This document shows, one piece after another, positions 9,660 to 20,800 of a DNA stretch of 64,000 nucleotides (its first letter is position 1; every line of letters starts with the position of its first letter). The notes under the pieces were generated by a model, which did no database searches, was not told the DNA's origin, and saw nothing but the letters and a program-made list of their open reading frames with translations. Origin of the DNA: Strigamia acuminata (taxonomy: Eukaryota; Arthropoda; Chilopoda; Geophilomorpha; Linotaeniidae); assembly GCA_949358305.1 (NCBI GenBank), contig OX442314.1:26521118-26585117 (forward strand), in the 5' to 3' direction. Position numbers and translations under genes: made by a program.

Positions 9660-12600
9660 ATTGTGATTAAAAAATATGACAATGGAACAATTTTGTTTCG
9701 TGGATTTGTCTATGACTTATTGATTTCTTACCTCTGTCCCACAATGAAATTAAGGTTTGTGTCATTAAATAGAGAAACTACTGAACTAAAATTAATTTTT
9801 TTTTGTAAATAGTGTGATCGAAGTGTATGGAGACCATTTAAATAATGAAGCAATCTATGAAATGATAATTAAAAAAGTAAATATGGGTCATAGAATGTAA
9901 AATGCACTATTTTTCCATATAGTTTAAAGAAATTTCTTAAAACGGGATGCGTCTTAACCCTAACAGTACAAACCTAAAATGCCTACTCACCCAACCGGGT
10001 CATTTCGATGATTTTAGTAAAAAAAAGTTAGTTTGGACCAACAAAAGACATTTTGGACCATAACAAATGACATTTTGGGCTACAACAAATGACATATTCT
10101 ACCTAAAAATTATGTTTTTCTTTTAAAATCCAAATAATGTCTAATTATTATTTTACGTGTTTTCTTAGAAAATTGATACAAGCACTACACCCTACATTAT
10201 GACATCATGTCGAGTTCCCTATGTGGACAGTGTGGCTTTAGAAATGAAGCGTGATAATTTGGCAATTGCAGTAGTACTTTCATCTCAAATCGAAGACTTC
10301 ATGTGGTTCACATTCATCAAACCATTCAGTTGTAACATGTGGATTTGCTCAATTTTGCTTAGTCTTTTGTTAAAATTTATTTTTGAAGCAATTCTTCGTA
10401 CAAAGAAATTGGACAATTCAAATACTCGTAAGTTATATTGCTTGTTGACACAGACCAAGCAAGCCAGCTCTGAACATTCAATCCAATTGATGCGGCGATC
10501 CGGGTTTTTACTTAATAAATCGGGGAGACTTATAAAGCAATCGTCGTAGAAATGCCGTACAGGACTTCTACTCTGTGGCCAAATGTTTGTCTAGGGGAAT
10601 GATTTTACACAGAGTAAAGGAAAAATTAGATAGTTTTAATCGTTCAAAATACAAAGGAGGTATTATTTAAAATGTTTGGGGTCGATCTGGCTTCTTCTTC
10701 AAATGTACACTCACAGTTGACCGTTGGCTCCAAGATGGCGTCGATGGCGTCGTGTGAGCGCGGGATTTTAGCGGAGTAAACTCAACGCTAAAATACCTTG
10801 CTGAATATACTAAAATCCTCGTGGAGCACGCTCGACACGAGAATTAGTCTTGCACACAGCGGTTCGATTATTACGGAGCAAGCTCGACGTAACAATCGGT
10901 CTTTACACAAATCGCTTTGTGGAGTTAAACTCGACACAAAGCCTTCAAACTAACAGAGTAAACTCGATGTTAGTTTCACACAGAAATGGCTTAAATTACG
11001 CGTAGTAATTCAAGCTAGAAAGTTGCTATTCCGTACAGTGGGTACAGACCAGCGATGAAACTCAATTCGTCCAAGAATCACAGATCACACTTTGCAGTTT
11101 TGGCAGAAGTTTGACACGGTTGTGAACAGTTTGGAGGTAGAATCAAGAGTGCGGGAAGAGTGGGCCAAAACCGTTTGGCTCACTTCTAAATCTGCTCAGA
11201 AAAGCTGCGCAGATGACGAGTTGCACAAAGATCACACACGGCCGCCTTCGGGTCGTGTGCAACAATTGAGCCGGGCACGCGCGAGGGGAAGGGATGCTCC
11301 GCCCAGGCACACGCCTAGCAGCATCATCAAAGCAATGCACGCTGCAGCGTGATTGGTTGACGCTGTTGCTGGGCCAAAACTTGCTGCAAAACACAATATT
11401 ATTTGGGTAATATTGTGTCTTGTTTTATATTTTATTAATGTATGTTTTATTTCAATTTACATTGAAACAAAACATATAAGCTTGTTGAATATGTTTATAA
11501 GACAATTTGGAAATATGGTGCGCACTCAAATAGGAATATTTGAGGTCACCACATTGATAACCTTGTCATGTTGCTAATAAAGGTACACTGGTGTGCCTGC
11601 AATGCTTACTTGGTCGACTATCACTGCCTATTATAATAATCTGATAATTTCATTTTAGACTTCAACAACTCGAGCAAAATATTCAGTTTATTGCTATTTC
11701 TATTCACTTTTTGCATCATGTCAGCTTATAGTGCAGTTCTGTACGCTTCTTTTACTGTAAAGCCAAGATTCAATGCGTTCGAAACTTTAGAAGATTTAAT
11801 AAAAGATGGAGGATTTATGTTCTACGCCCATCAAGAATTTCAAATCCATGCAATTGCAAAAGTAACATTCATTTTCTTTTTCCAAATTTTTTTTTAACCG
11901 TGACTATTTATAGCATGCCAAAGCAGGCCACCTCAAAGTTTTACATAATTTAATGAGTCTAAGTCCAAATGGTGGAAAAATATCCAATTCCAAAAATATT
12001 TATGAATCTGTCATATCCAAACCACACGCATTCGTTCACTACATGAATTTATTCAAACATGACCTGCGACACGATTGCAGACATCATCTAATTAAAATGC
12101 CCGATAGAATCGGTCTGCCAATAGTGTTTGGTAAAAGATCAAAATTTGTCGAAATGTTCAACCAAAAGTAAGTGGAAGAAACGATCGATTCGTTTATACA
12201 TTTCTCAATTTACTCGTTTCTAGATTGATATTAATTCGAGAGTATGGTCTTCTCACTGCATTGGAGAAGTTTTACACACCAGAAAGAAATTGCGATGTTG
12301 ATTACAATTTGTTTAAACCATACACAATACGTCAAACAATAAGTGCATTTATTGTTTTGTTGGCAGGGATTGGTGCTTCTCTTATCCTTCTTTTAATTGA
12401 ACAGGTAAAAATAAATACATAAATAAATATATACATAAATAATTTAATTCTTTTTCATAAGATTAGAGAATTACATCCAGAATTAATAGAGAAGCTGAAA
12501 TCACTTCCGTTTGATCTCATAAAAGTGATTAGATCAACTGCTATTTTCTTATACAAATGCACAAGTGAAGTAAAGTTTTCAACAAAGCTGTGTTTTATAC

Positions 12601-12700
12601 AGTATATTGTAATAGAAATTGTAATGATGTTTAGGTGTTTGAACACATCTGCAGATGCATGTTTAAAAGCCATTGTGCTGAAGACGGTGCAGCCCAATAA
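9660..12700 (+). CDS. Ionotropic receptor gene A, 5'-disrupted
   Basis: Divergent member of the ionotropic receptor family (iGluR-related chemosensory cation channels of the neuronal membrane). Visible exons: 9660-9754 (exon 6, cut by the LTR), 9813-9876, 10169-10427, 11659-11861, 11914-12167, 12224-12404, 12462-12569, 12635-12700 (TAA). They encode the end of ligand-binding lobe S1, M1 ([19 protein letters not shown]), the M2-M3 region with [15 protein letters not shown], lobe S2, M4 ([15 protein letters not shown]) and a short Cys-rich tail. All visible exons are open. Exons 1-5 are not in the window and should lie left of element 1. Boundaries were set by GT/AG sites conserved with genes B and C. 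Probably non-functional because of the exon insertion. Confidence 0.8.
9877..10168. other. Intron of IR gene A with no further feature
   Basis: AT-rich intron between exons 7 and 8. It holds the TTAACCCTAACAG site that is occupied by different MITEs in genes B and C, so this copy shows the empty target. Nothing else was recognised. Confidence 0.6.
10491..11044 (-). repeat. Second copy of the element-1 LTR, in an intron of IR gene A
   Basis: 554 bp, nearly identical to 9106-9659 and in the same orientation, with the terminal CA changed to TA. It interrupts the sequence AATTG that is continuous in genes B and C. No primer site is present at its left end and no purine tract at its right end, so it is best read as a solo LTR or rearranged copy. 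Confidence 0.85.
11045..11555. other. Unclassified insertion beside the solo LTR
   Basis: This stretch is absent from the same intron of genes B and C, which resume at about 11556 (ATAACCTTGTCATG). The first 350 bases are GC-rich. The last part holds two AT-rich inverted repeats (ACAATATTA/TAATATTGT at 11392-11418, and one around 11435-11480). No coding frame is convincing and the family was not recognised. Confidence 0.5.
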
Positions 12701-12837
12701 CAATCACCAGTATTATTGCATAGATAAAACAACCAACCGCGACCCCTCTGTTAAATTTGAATAAACAGTTATTTTAATTTCCTTACACACAATGGCTGCT
12801 TCTTTAACACACTAGATCGTAATCGACTTCCATCTTT

Positions 12838-12979
12838 GTTTGGAAAACAATAATTACATTTTTTCGAATTGGTTTAATGTAGCGGGAATTGATTTTTTTT
12901 AACTCTCTAGTGCAGACATGTGGCATTTATCCGGACCAGAGAGCGTATACTGTCAGGGCGACAGAGAGTACACTGTATA

Positions 12980-13022
<43 letters not shown>
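12838..13022. repeat. Shared spacer segment and (AAT)~14 microsatellite, paralogue A
   Basis: 12838-12981 matches 30390-30513 (both contain CGAATTGGTTTAATGTAGCG and GTGCAGACATGTGGCATTTA), apart from an extra 16-18 bases here. It is followed by about 14 AAT units (12982-13022). It marks the 3' flank of IR gene A as a paralogue of the 3' flank of gene B. Confidence 0.8.
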
Positions 13023-13555
13023 TTATTCTTCTCAAAGATAAAATTGAGTGGGTGCCCCCCAACAGCCAAAGGCCTACAGGGAGGGGCACCCCAACAAAAG
13101 TAAATCAAAAGAAACAAACAACAAACAAAAGACAAAACCACCTAACCTAAACAAACAGATTAGAAAAACACAAACAAACATCGCGCAGAGAGCAGGAAAA
13201 AAATCCAAACCCACTAAAAAACTGTTACAGTTGGTCATAATGCGGCCCACAGGGAGGTGCGAATCCTCAACTACAAAAAGCTGCGGGGCTCTACGCACAA
13301 AAAAAGAGGCCGGTAATCTCAAAGAAAGCAGAGCCAAAACATCTGGGGCTGTAATACCACCATGGAACAAGCGAAAAGCAAAAACACAATCGGCCCTGGC
13401 CAAAGCAGAAGAGATCGGGATTGAACCCAGACGCCCCAACGCAGCAGCATAAGAACATTGAAAGGAGGAGCTCAAAAATCGACGATACATGGCCCAAACA
13501 AATCGCCTCTGGACCCCTTCCAGGCCCATCACTGCGATGATACCGGTGTAATTCG
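13021..13555 (-). mobile_element. 5'-truncated non-LTR retrotransposon fragment
   Basis: The minus strand encodes the last part of an RT protein related to the ORF2 at 25717-28554: GVQRRFVWAMYRRF corresponds to GLQRNFAWMIYRRY, and HLPVGRIMTNCNSF to YSPVGRLLRSVNVF. The 3' UTR shares the GGGTGCCCCCCAACAGCC block. Its 3' tail is the ATT/AAT run at 12982-13022. More diverged than the copies at 25 and 35 kb, so an older insertion. Confidence 0.8.
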
Positions 13556-13559
13556 ATTT

Positions 13560-13778
13560 TTTTGTGTATATTTTGTATACTTTTAATTAATAATAATAAA
13601 CATTTAGATTTTTTACTAAACAATTACTGTGAATTGCTTAAACAATTCACTCGCTGTATAACGAGTGGCGCTAAAATTGGGTTGCGGTATTTCTTTATCG
13701 CTCAAAATCGATTCGCGGAAAATCGATTCGCTGAAAATTGATTCGCGAATTAAATTTACGCGCTAGATGACACACGCC
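13560..13778. repeat. AT-rich repeat with degenerate CGATTCGCG units
   Basis: Contains a small palindrome (CACTCG...CGAGTG, about 13649-13667) and three to four copies of a unit like GAAAATCGATTCGC between 13698 and 13750. Style and the GTGGCGCTA start resemble the MITE at 23554-23768. No ORF. Confidence 0.4.
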
Positions 13779-13964
13779 CCATAGTAAAATGCAAGATAGT
13801 TGTCAACACAGAGCTCCCATAGTTTCCCCTGCCTACAGTTGACAAGGTTACTTTATTAATAAAACAGTCTGCCACATTGAAAGGTATCGGGCAGACGATT
13901 TTTTTTGTACTGAATTGAAGTGCACAGGAAACAGGTAAAACCAATGTGATTTATTGTTTTAGTG
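13779..13964 (+). promoter_or_regulatory. Conserved upstream module of IR gene B, likely 5' UTR exon
   Basis: 186 bp almost identical to 41990-42174 upstream of gene C. Inside lies the inverted repeat TTGTCAAC (13800-13807) and GTTGACAA (13838-13845) around CCATAGTTTCCCC. It ends with a donor-like GGAAACAG|GTAAAACC at 13934. A matching acceptor, TGTTGTGCAG at 14830, lies nine bases before the proposed ATG. Promoter or 5' UTR status is inference from position and conservation. Confidence 0.45.
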
Positions 13965-14035
13965 TTTTATTTACTGCAGGCCAAGAGTTTGATTGAAACT
14001 TTTTAAATTCATAAGTATTTTCTTGTGATGATATG

Positions 14036-14533
14036 GTTGTGACCGCCAGGCCACCTAGGTGACCTGCGGCACTGCCACACACCACCGTGCGGCCCCAAAG
14101 GTCAACCCCTACGTGGGTAGTTGACCTAGCCCGGGGAGGAGGGAGTGGAGTGGTGTGGTGAGGAGGGAGTGTGTGAGAGAGTTGAGTGTTGGACACGGCC
14201 TGAGAAGGACGTGCCTGCAGCAGCTCCCCGAGAGGAGAAGGTGTTCATCTGGGAGGGACAAGAAGTGTCCCGGTTTGACTCTGTACTCCTCACCATTCAC
14301 CACGATGATACTCAGTACGACGGTTCCCACCGTTGTGCAGCCTCCATGAGTGGACGCGTGGGTCGTAGGTAAGTACGACACGAATGTTAAGTCGAACCGA
14401 CCACGCCACGCATTGGGTTCCCACCCAGTGCGCGGCGGGTCGGTTGCCGGTGCGGTGTGCCTTCGTGGCACCTCTGCAGCGGGTGACGGGTTTCCCCATA
14501 CCCCTAGACAACGCAATAAAGGCCAACCAACCA
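14036..14533. repeat. GC-rich interspersed segment, unclassified
   Basis: Sharply GC-rich block in an AT-rich spacer and absent from the paralogous spacer of gene C. It ends AATAAAGGCCAACCAACCAA, which resembles the 3' end of a non-LTR element or SINE with a short CCAA-type tail on the plus strand. Open frames in it are short and were not recognised. Confidence 0.4.
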
Positions 14534-14651
14534 ATATTGTGGGAAGTCTCCGTCATTTACGTGAAGTATGCGTCCCTACCAAGTGTTCTCAGTCCCCTGA
14601 CTACACTGGAAGAGACCATAGCAGTCACATGGTTTATTATTAATTCCATTT

Positions 14652-14810
14652 CAAAATACAACAGCAACGTGCAACTGACTCCTAATATTTCTCTTGCCAA
14701 AAAAGCAGTCACTTTAGTGTTTCCCACTTGTGAAGTGATATTAATATTCTTTATTCTAATTCCAGTGGTCATTGTGTTGTACTACAATAAAAAACGTATG
14801 TCTTTCAGTC
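14652..14810 (+). other. Segment conserved upstream of IR genes B and C with hydrophobic reading
   Basis: It matches 43478-43630. Both read VQLTPNISLAKKAVTLVFPTC in one frame, followed in the B copy by a membrane-like stretch (VILIFFILIPVVIVLYY) and a basic NKKR. It lies directly upstream of the signal-peptide exon. It could be a last exon of an older neighbour or 5' non-coding sequence; no start or splice model is compelling. Confidence 0.3.
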
Positions 14811-14839
14811 TTTCAGTGCATGTTGTGCAGGATTGAAGT

Positions 14840-17800
14840 ATGGATATGTTTAAAGTTTCTGTTACAACGATTCTTTATCTATATTTTATTTCATGTTGGA
14901 ATTTTAATTCGGGTAAGTGTCATTAAATTGATAAATTCATTTTAAACAAGTGTCCTCTGTTGATGCTAACTTCTACAGTGTACACAAAAATTTGATTTTA
15001 TGTTCTAGTTAAACAATGCAATAACATTTTTAGGTGTTGCTGATACAAAAAACCGACATTATTTTCATTTTCATCAGACATGTAAGGCTATACACATACT
15101 GGAAATGTTGAATGCCAGAAGCGTCCTACTCATCTATGATGAAGGTACAGTAAATACAGTTTCAAATCTGACAGAAGTTAGGGATAATGATGAAACACTG
15201 GCCCATTTATCTGATGTGATCTATTGAGTGTCAAACATTAACTTAGCAATAAGGGTGCGGTCGAATAGGATACAATCCGACCAAATCAAATTCGGATTGA
15301 ATTGAGTCGGATTCGGATGGTCCCAAATCAATCCGATTTTTTTTATCGAATTGGATAATTCAAAATTTTATCCATACATTCTGGATAGGATTGGGGGGAG
15401 AAACCGAAACCGATCCATATAATCCAAAATTCAAAAAATCAATTTATGCAGTTTATTTTAAATTTTTATGTTTTTTTCTCACTTTATTCGACTTTTTTGG
15501 TCAGTTTTGCACCTAATTCATCCTTTTTTTGGTCATATTTGCTCTTTTTAAACTTTTTTTTGGTCACTTCTGCACATAATTCATCAGTTTTTGGTCATTT
15601 CTGCACATAATTCATCAGTTTTTGGTCATTATTCACTTAATTCATCAGTTTTTGGCCATTATTCTGTGGAGTTTGGGATTTCGACAGGCGACAACGGTCG
15701 CCAGGGGGCGGGCGGACAAACGCGAATATGTCCGATAGACGTTTTGGGGGTAGACAGCCAATTGGGGGCTGTTCCTTGTGGTCAGCCAATCAGGGCTGAC
15801 CAGTCTCATATTTAAATGTAATAATTTGTAATAAAGATCACTTTGAATTTAACAAGCTAGTGTGTGCGTCGCGGACCAGCGGGTCCGCCATTTTGTTTAT
15901 TTGGAGTCAGCTAGTAATAGTTTACATCAGAAGTGGGATAGACGAATTCGATGCGACGATAAAGTAGACGAAAGTAGACGAAAAGTAAAAGGCGATTGAG
16001 TTTGGCGACGGAAGCGAGATTCGGAATTCGGGGTAACAAATAGCACGTGGACAGGTCGGGAAACGAGAGTCGGTTCGCCAGGACAAACACGTGTTACGAA
16101 GGTTAGCCGAAGTACGATCGAAGATGGCCGTAGCAAAAGCAATCGTAGCGAAAATCAGACGCGGGGCATTTCCAACGGAGGCCGAGTGGGACAAACTGAG
16201 AGCCAAAGATGTCCAGCCACTATTGATAGAACGGAATATCGTGCCGCCGAGATTAAAGCGAGAGATGATAATCACGTTGCGACAAGCCGTGCTCGCAGAG
16301 TTAGGACTCGTAGATGAAGACGTGAATCAGGATGAGGTAGAGGAAGACGACAAAGAAGACGACAAAAACGACGAGAAAGACGAAGAGAAAGTAGAAGACA
16401 ACGATCCGGAGATAGAAGAAAACCCACCGGTACAAGCGATGATGAACGGCGGATTTAGTGCGGATCAAGTACAAGAGATGATGAAGCAAATGATGGCGAC
16501 GATGCTAGCGATGCAGACGAAACCAGAGGCGCCGAAAGAGCCGAAGGAAGTGAAAAACGCGCCAAAGCTGCCACGATTTTCGGGAGACCAGAACGAGTTG
16601 CGGACAACGACGCAGTGGTTGGCGGACGTTCACGAATACGCGAAAGAATACAAGTGGACGAACGCAACCAAAGTAACGACGGCGGCGGCGGCGTTGGATG
16701 GTCCGGCGAAGGTATGGCACGAAAATTCCGGAACGACGATACGGAAATTTGACGCGTGGGAGGCCGAGTTGAAGAAGAATTTTCCGGATCAACGACTAAC
16801 ATACGACGAGAAAGAAAGGTTGATTCGGGCACCGCAGAAGAACGACGAGACGGCCGAAACCTATTTACGACGGAAATGGGCCACATGCGAAAAGTTGGGA
16901 ATGACGATCGGGGACGCACAAGAGTATTTGCTGGACGGGTTAAAACTCAAGACCGCCACGGCGCCAATGTATTTTCTCCAGTACCAACATATCACCGAAA
17001 TCGTCCGGACGATGCGAAGCGTGGAAGCGCGGAACAAAGTCGCGATCGTCGAAACAAAAACAAAGCCGTCTACAGCGAAGCCAACCGGGAACGCGTTGAT
17101 CAAGTGCTACAAATGCGGCGAGAAGGGGCACCGAAAGGAGGACTGTCCAAACGAGTTGAAGTGTTTTAAATGTCACGAGTCGTGGCATTTATCGAACGCG
17201 TGTCCAAACGGGACAAAATGTTTTAATTGTAGCGGATTTGGGCACATGGCGAACACGTGCCCAGAGCCAAAAAAAGAGCGGAAGCAGCCATCGAAGGACA
17301 AGTTGGACGTTAAGACGAAGAAGATTTACAAGATCGAAGCCGAGGAGATGCAGCCAGAATTCGAGACCATGATGTGGGTCGATGGAAAGAAATGCAGCGC
17401 GGGAATCGATACACAAAGCGCCGTGTGTCTAATTAGTAAGACGTTTGCGAAACGTACGAAAATCGAGGAGCCGGACTACGAATACGTGATCGAAGGATTT
17501 AATCAGGACGCAAGTCGCTACCGCGGGCGAACGAGATGTGATGTAGAAAGCGCAAAAGTGAAATTGGCGGATGTCGAGTTCTACGTGGTCGACAACGCCA
17601 GGATGCCGACGGAAGTCTGGATAGGGAAGCCATTCTTGAAACACCCAACGATCACGATGCAGTCCGATGGAGGATACGTAACGTTCAGACCGAGGGAAGG
17701 GATGCAAGACGAAGCAGGAATTACCAGAATCGAGCCGAAAATCACTGCAGCAAAGCCGCGAGCGCTCGTGATCGACAAGAACAAAGTGGTGCCAGCCCAC

Positions 17801-20800
17801 TCGATAAGTTTGGTGACGGTACGAGCGAAGAATCAATCAGACGGGTTGTTTTACGTAGAAAACGAACGCGCGGTGACGGATCGATTAGAAGTACCGGAAG
17901 GCTTGATCGAAGTAAAGAACGAGCGGGCAATAATGCCAATAATCAACGATGGACCGGAAGAAGTACGAGTCACACGAGGTCGAAAGCTTGGACACGTTGA
18001 AATCACCGAAGAAGAACCGTCGTTGCACCAAGTACAAGTCAAGAAAGTCGCGACGACCGAGGCGAGTCCGAGGATGCGAATAACGGCCGACGAAATTAAT
18101 TTGGGCAAATCGGTGACGCCAGAAGAGACGGAGATTGTACTGACGATGATCAACGACGAATTTCGAGACTGCTTCGCTACGAGTTTGGAGGAGGTCGGAT
18201 GTTTCCCAGATCTCAAGATGGAAATCGAAGTTACAACGACAAGACCAACGAATTTGCGGCGATACCAGTATTCGGCGGCGCAACAGAAAGAAATCGACAA
18301 AATGGTCGCCGAGTTGGAAGGAGCAGGATTCGTGACGCGATCAAAGAGTCCATTCAACAGTCCGATCGTGATGGTGCGCAAGAAAACTGGCGAATGGAGA
18401 ATTTGTATTGATTTCAGGTCGCTCAACGAAATAACGGTGAAGGAACACTTTCCGTGCCCCAGGATGGATGAGTTACTCGACGGGACGCACGAATGGCGAG
18501 TCTTCCTAGTGTTCGATTTGGCGTCGGGTTACTACCAGATCGAATTGACGGCCGGAGCGCAAGAGAAGACAGCATTTTCGACAATGAACGGCAAATACCA
18601 GTTTGTACGGATGCCGTTTGGGTTGATAAACGCGCCGTTTGTTTTCAATCGAGTGATGGAGTTGGCGTTCGGACATTTGCCATACGAAGTACTGCGCAGA
18701 TATATGGACGATCTTCTATCGGGTGCGAAAACGAACGCGGAGTTAATCGAGAAGATGCGAAAGATCTTAATCGAGGTGAGAAGATCGAAGCTCACATTGA
18801 AGTTGAGCAAGTGCCACTTCCTCTGCGAAGAAGTACAGTTTCTCGGGCTACGACTGACGAAAGACGGCCTGCGACCAAGATTCGAGAAGACAAGCGCGAT
18901 CAAGAATTTTGCGAAGCCAAAAGACGTACGAGGCGTAAGGAGCTTTTTGGGATTGTGTGGGTATTTCCGACGATTCATCGCAGGATATGCGACAAAAACG
19001 AGAGCGCTGACGAAATTAACTCGCAAGAACGAAACGTTTGTGTGGACGACTGAGTGTGAAGCGGCGTTTCAGGGGTTAATTGGAGAATTGATTGCGGAGC
19101 CCGTGTTGAAGATCTACGATAACACACGACCGTGCGAGGTGCATACGGACGCATCACAAGACGGGATCGGAGCAGTGTTGATGCAGCGAGGCGAAGGAAA
19201 CGATCTGCACCCGATTATCTACGCGAGTAGAACGACGACCGAATGCGAGAAGCGATATCATTCAACGGAGCTCGAGTTGATGGCGGTAGTTTGGGCAGTA
19301 TTGAAATTTCGGATGTATTTGTACGGCTCAGAGTTTACGGTGGTGACAGATTGCGAGGCGGTACGGTACGGGTTGAAGAAACGGGAGTTGACGCCACGAA
19401 TCGGGAGATGGGTGTTGGCGCTTTCGGAATATAATTTCAAAGCAATACATCGACCAGGATTACTCATGGGCCACGTCGACGCCCTGAGTAGGAACGCGGA
19501 ACCAGCGAGCGGCGAGGAAACGGAGATGGAACGACGGTTCAAAGTTAACCAAATTAAATTTACAGAAGGCGACTGGCTCGTGGCTGCGCAGGAAAGCGAT
19601 CCCGAGTGTAAAGAGTTGAAGGACGCGCTGTTGATAGAAGATAAAAGTTTATTGAACGAACGAATGCAGCACAAGAGCCGAGGATACAAAATCAAGAAGG
19701 GACACGTTTATTTCGAATTGACGGCAAATGGACGGCGAAGGGATGTATTGTATTTGCCCAAGATGATGCGGAGACAGATCACGAACGAAGTACATATTGG
19801 ACACGCGCATCCAGGAGTCGACGCAACGATTGAGGCGATTCGGAAGAGGTTTTGGTTCCCCAGGATGCGAAGTTACGTAAAGGCAGCCGTAGGAACGTGT
19901 GTCGAGTGTTTGATGAGGAAGGAACCAGGAGGAAAACGGGCCGGCGAGTTGAATATTATCGAGAGACAAAGGGTGCCATTCCACACTGTTCACCTGGATC
20001 ATGTGGGCCCCTTTCCGAAGAGCGGCATTGGATATCGACACATTCTGGTGGCGGTATGCAATTTTTCCAAGATTTGAATTAGCCGCCATTTATTCAGTAA
20101 ATTGTTTGCAACCCTGAAACAACAACAATTTGACAGCCGAAAGTTTAGGGTTTTATCTGCCGAAATTGGATAATATTGATGTGGCCAATATGTGGTTACA
20201 ACAAGACGGGCCAATTCTGATCACCGAAACCGGTGATGTCTCATGCAGTAATTGAATTGTTTTCATGGTAATATGGCATGTGGCACCATCTTTTTAAAAC
20301 CACATATTGGCCACATCAATATAATTCAATTTTGGCAGATAAAAGCCTAAACTTTCGGCTGTCAAATCCTTGTTGTTTCAGGGTCGCCAACAATTTACTG
20401 CACAAATGGCGGCTAATTCAAATCTTGCTTTATTTTTGGGACACCCTATATTATTTGCAAAACAGTAAATATTCTCTTTAATCTTATCAAGAAGTAATGA
20501 AGAAGCAATGTTTATGGAGGCATCCATTACAGGAAGTGGAAATGATGTCACTAAAATTCCTGGATGACCATGTGACCAGAAAACAACTCCAGAAAAAGTA
20601 GTTCTGGATCAATGATGCAGAACTATTTTCCTGGAGTTGTTGCTCAGCAACCAGTTGTTTACCATATCCCTACATACAGCCTTTTCACTCAAAATGTCTA
20701 CTAGGGCCCAAAAAGAGTACAGATTTGGGACAATTACTATGGTTAATCAGCCGAACATAGAGGCCTATAATTTTAGACAATTATTCAGCTCACTAAAATG

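Noticed and set aside
14109-14643. Overlapping ORFs up to 150 aa in the GC-rich block
   Set aside because: Several frames on both strands are open because of GC content; none has a domain or splice context.
16301-20089. Many antisense and off-frame ORFs over gag-pol of element 2
   Set aside because: They shadow a strongly coding frame in GC-rich sequence and carry no domain.
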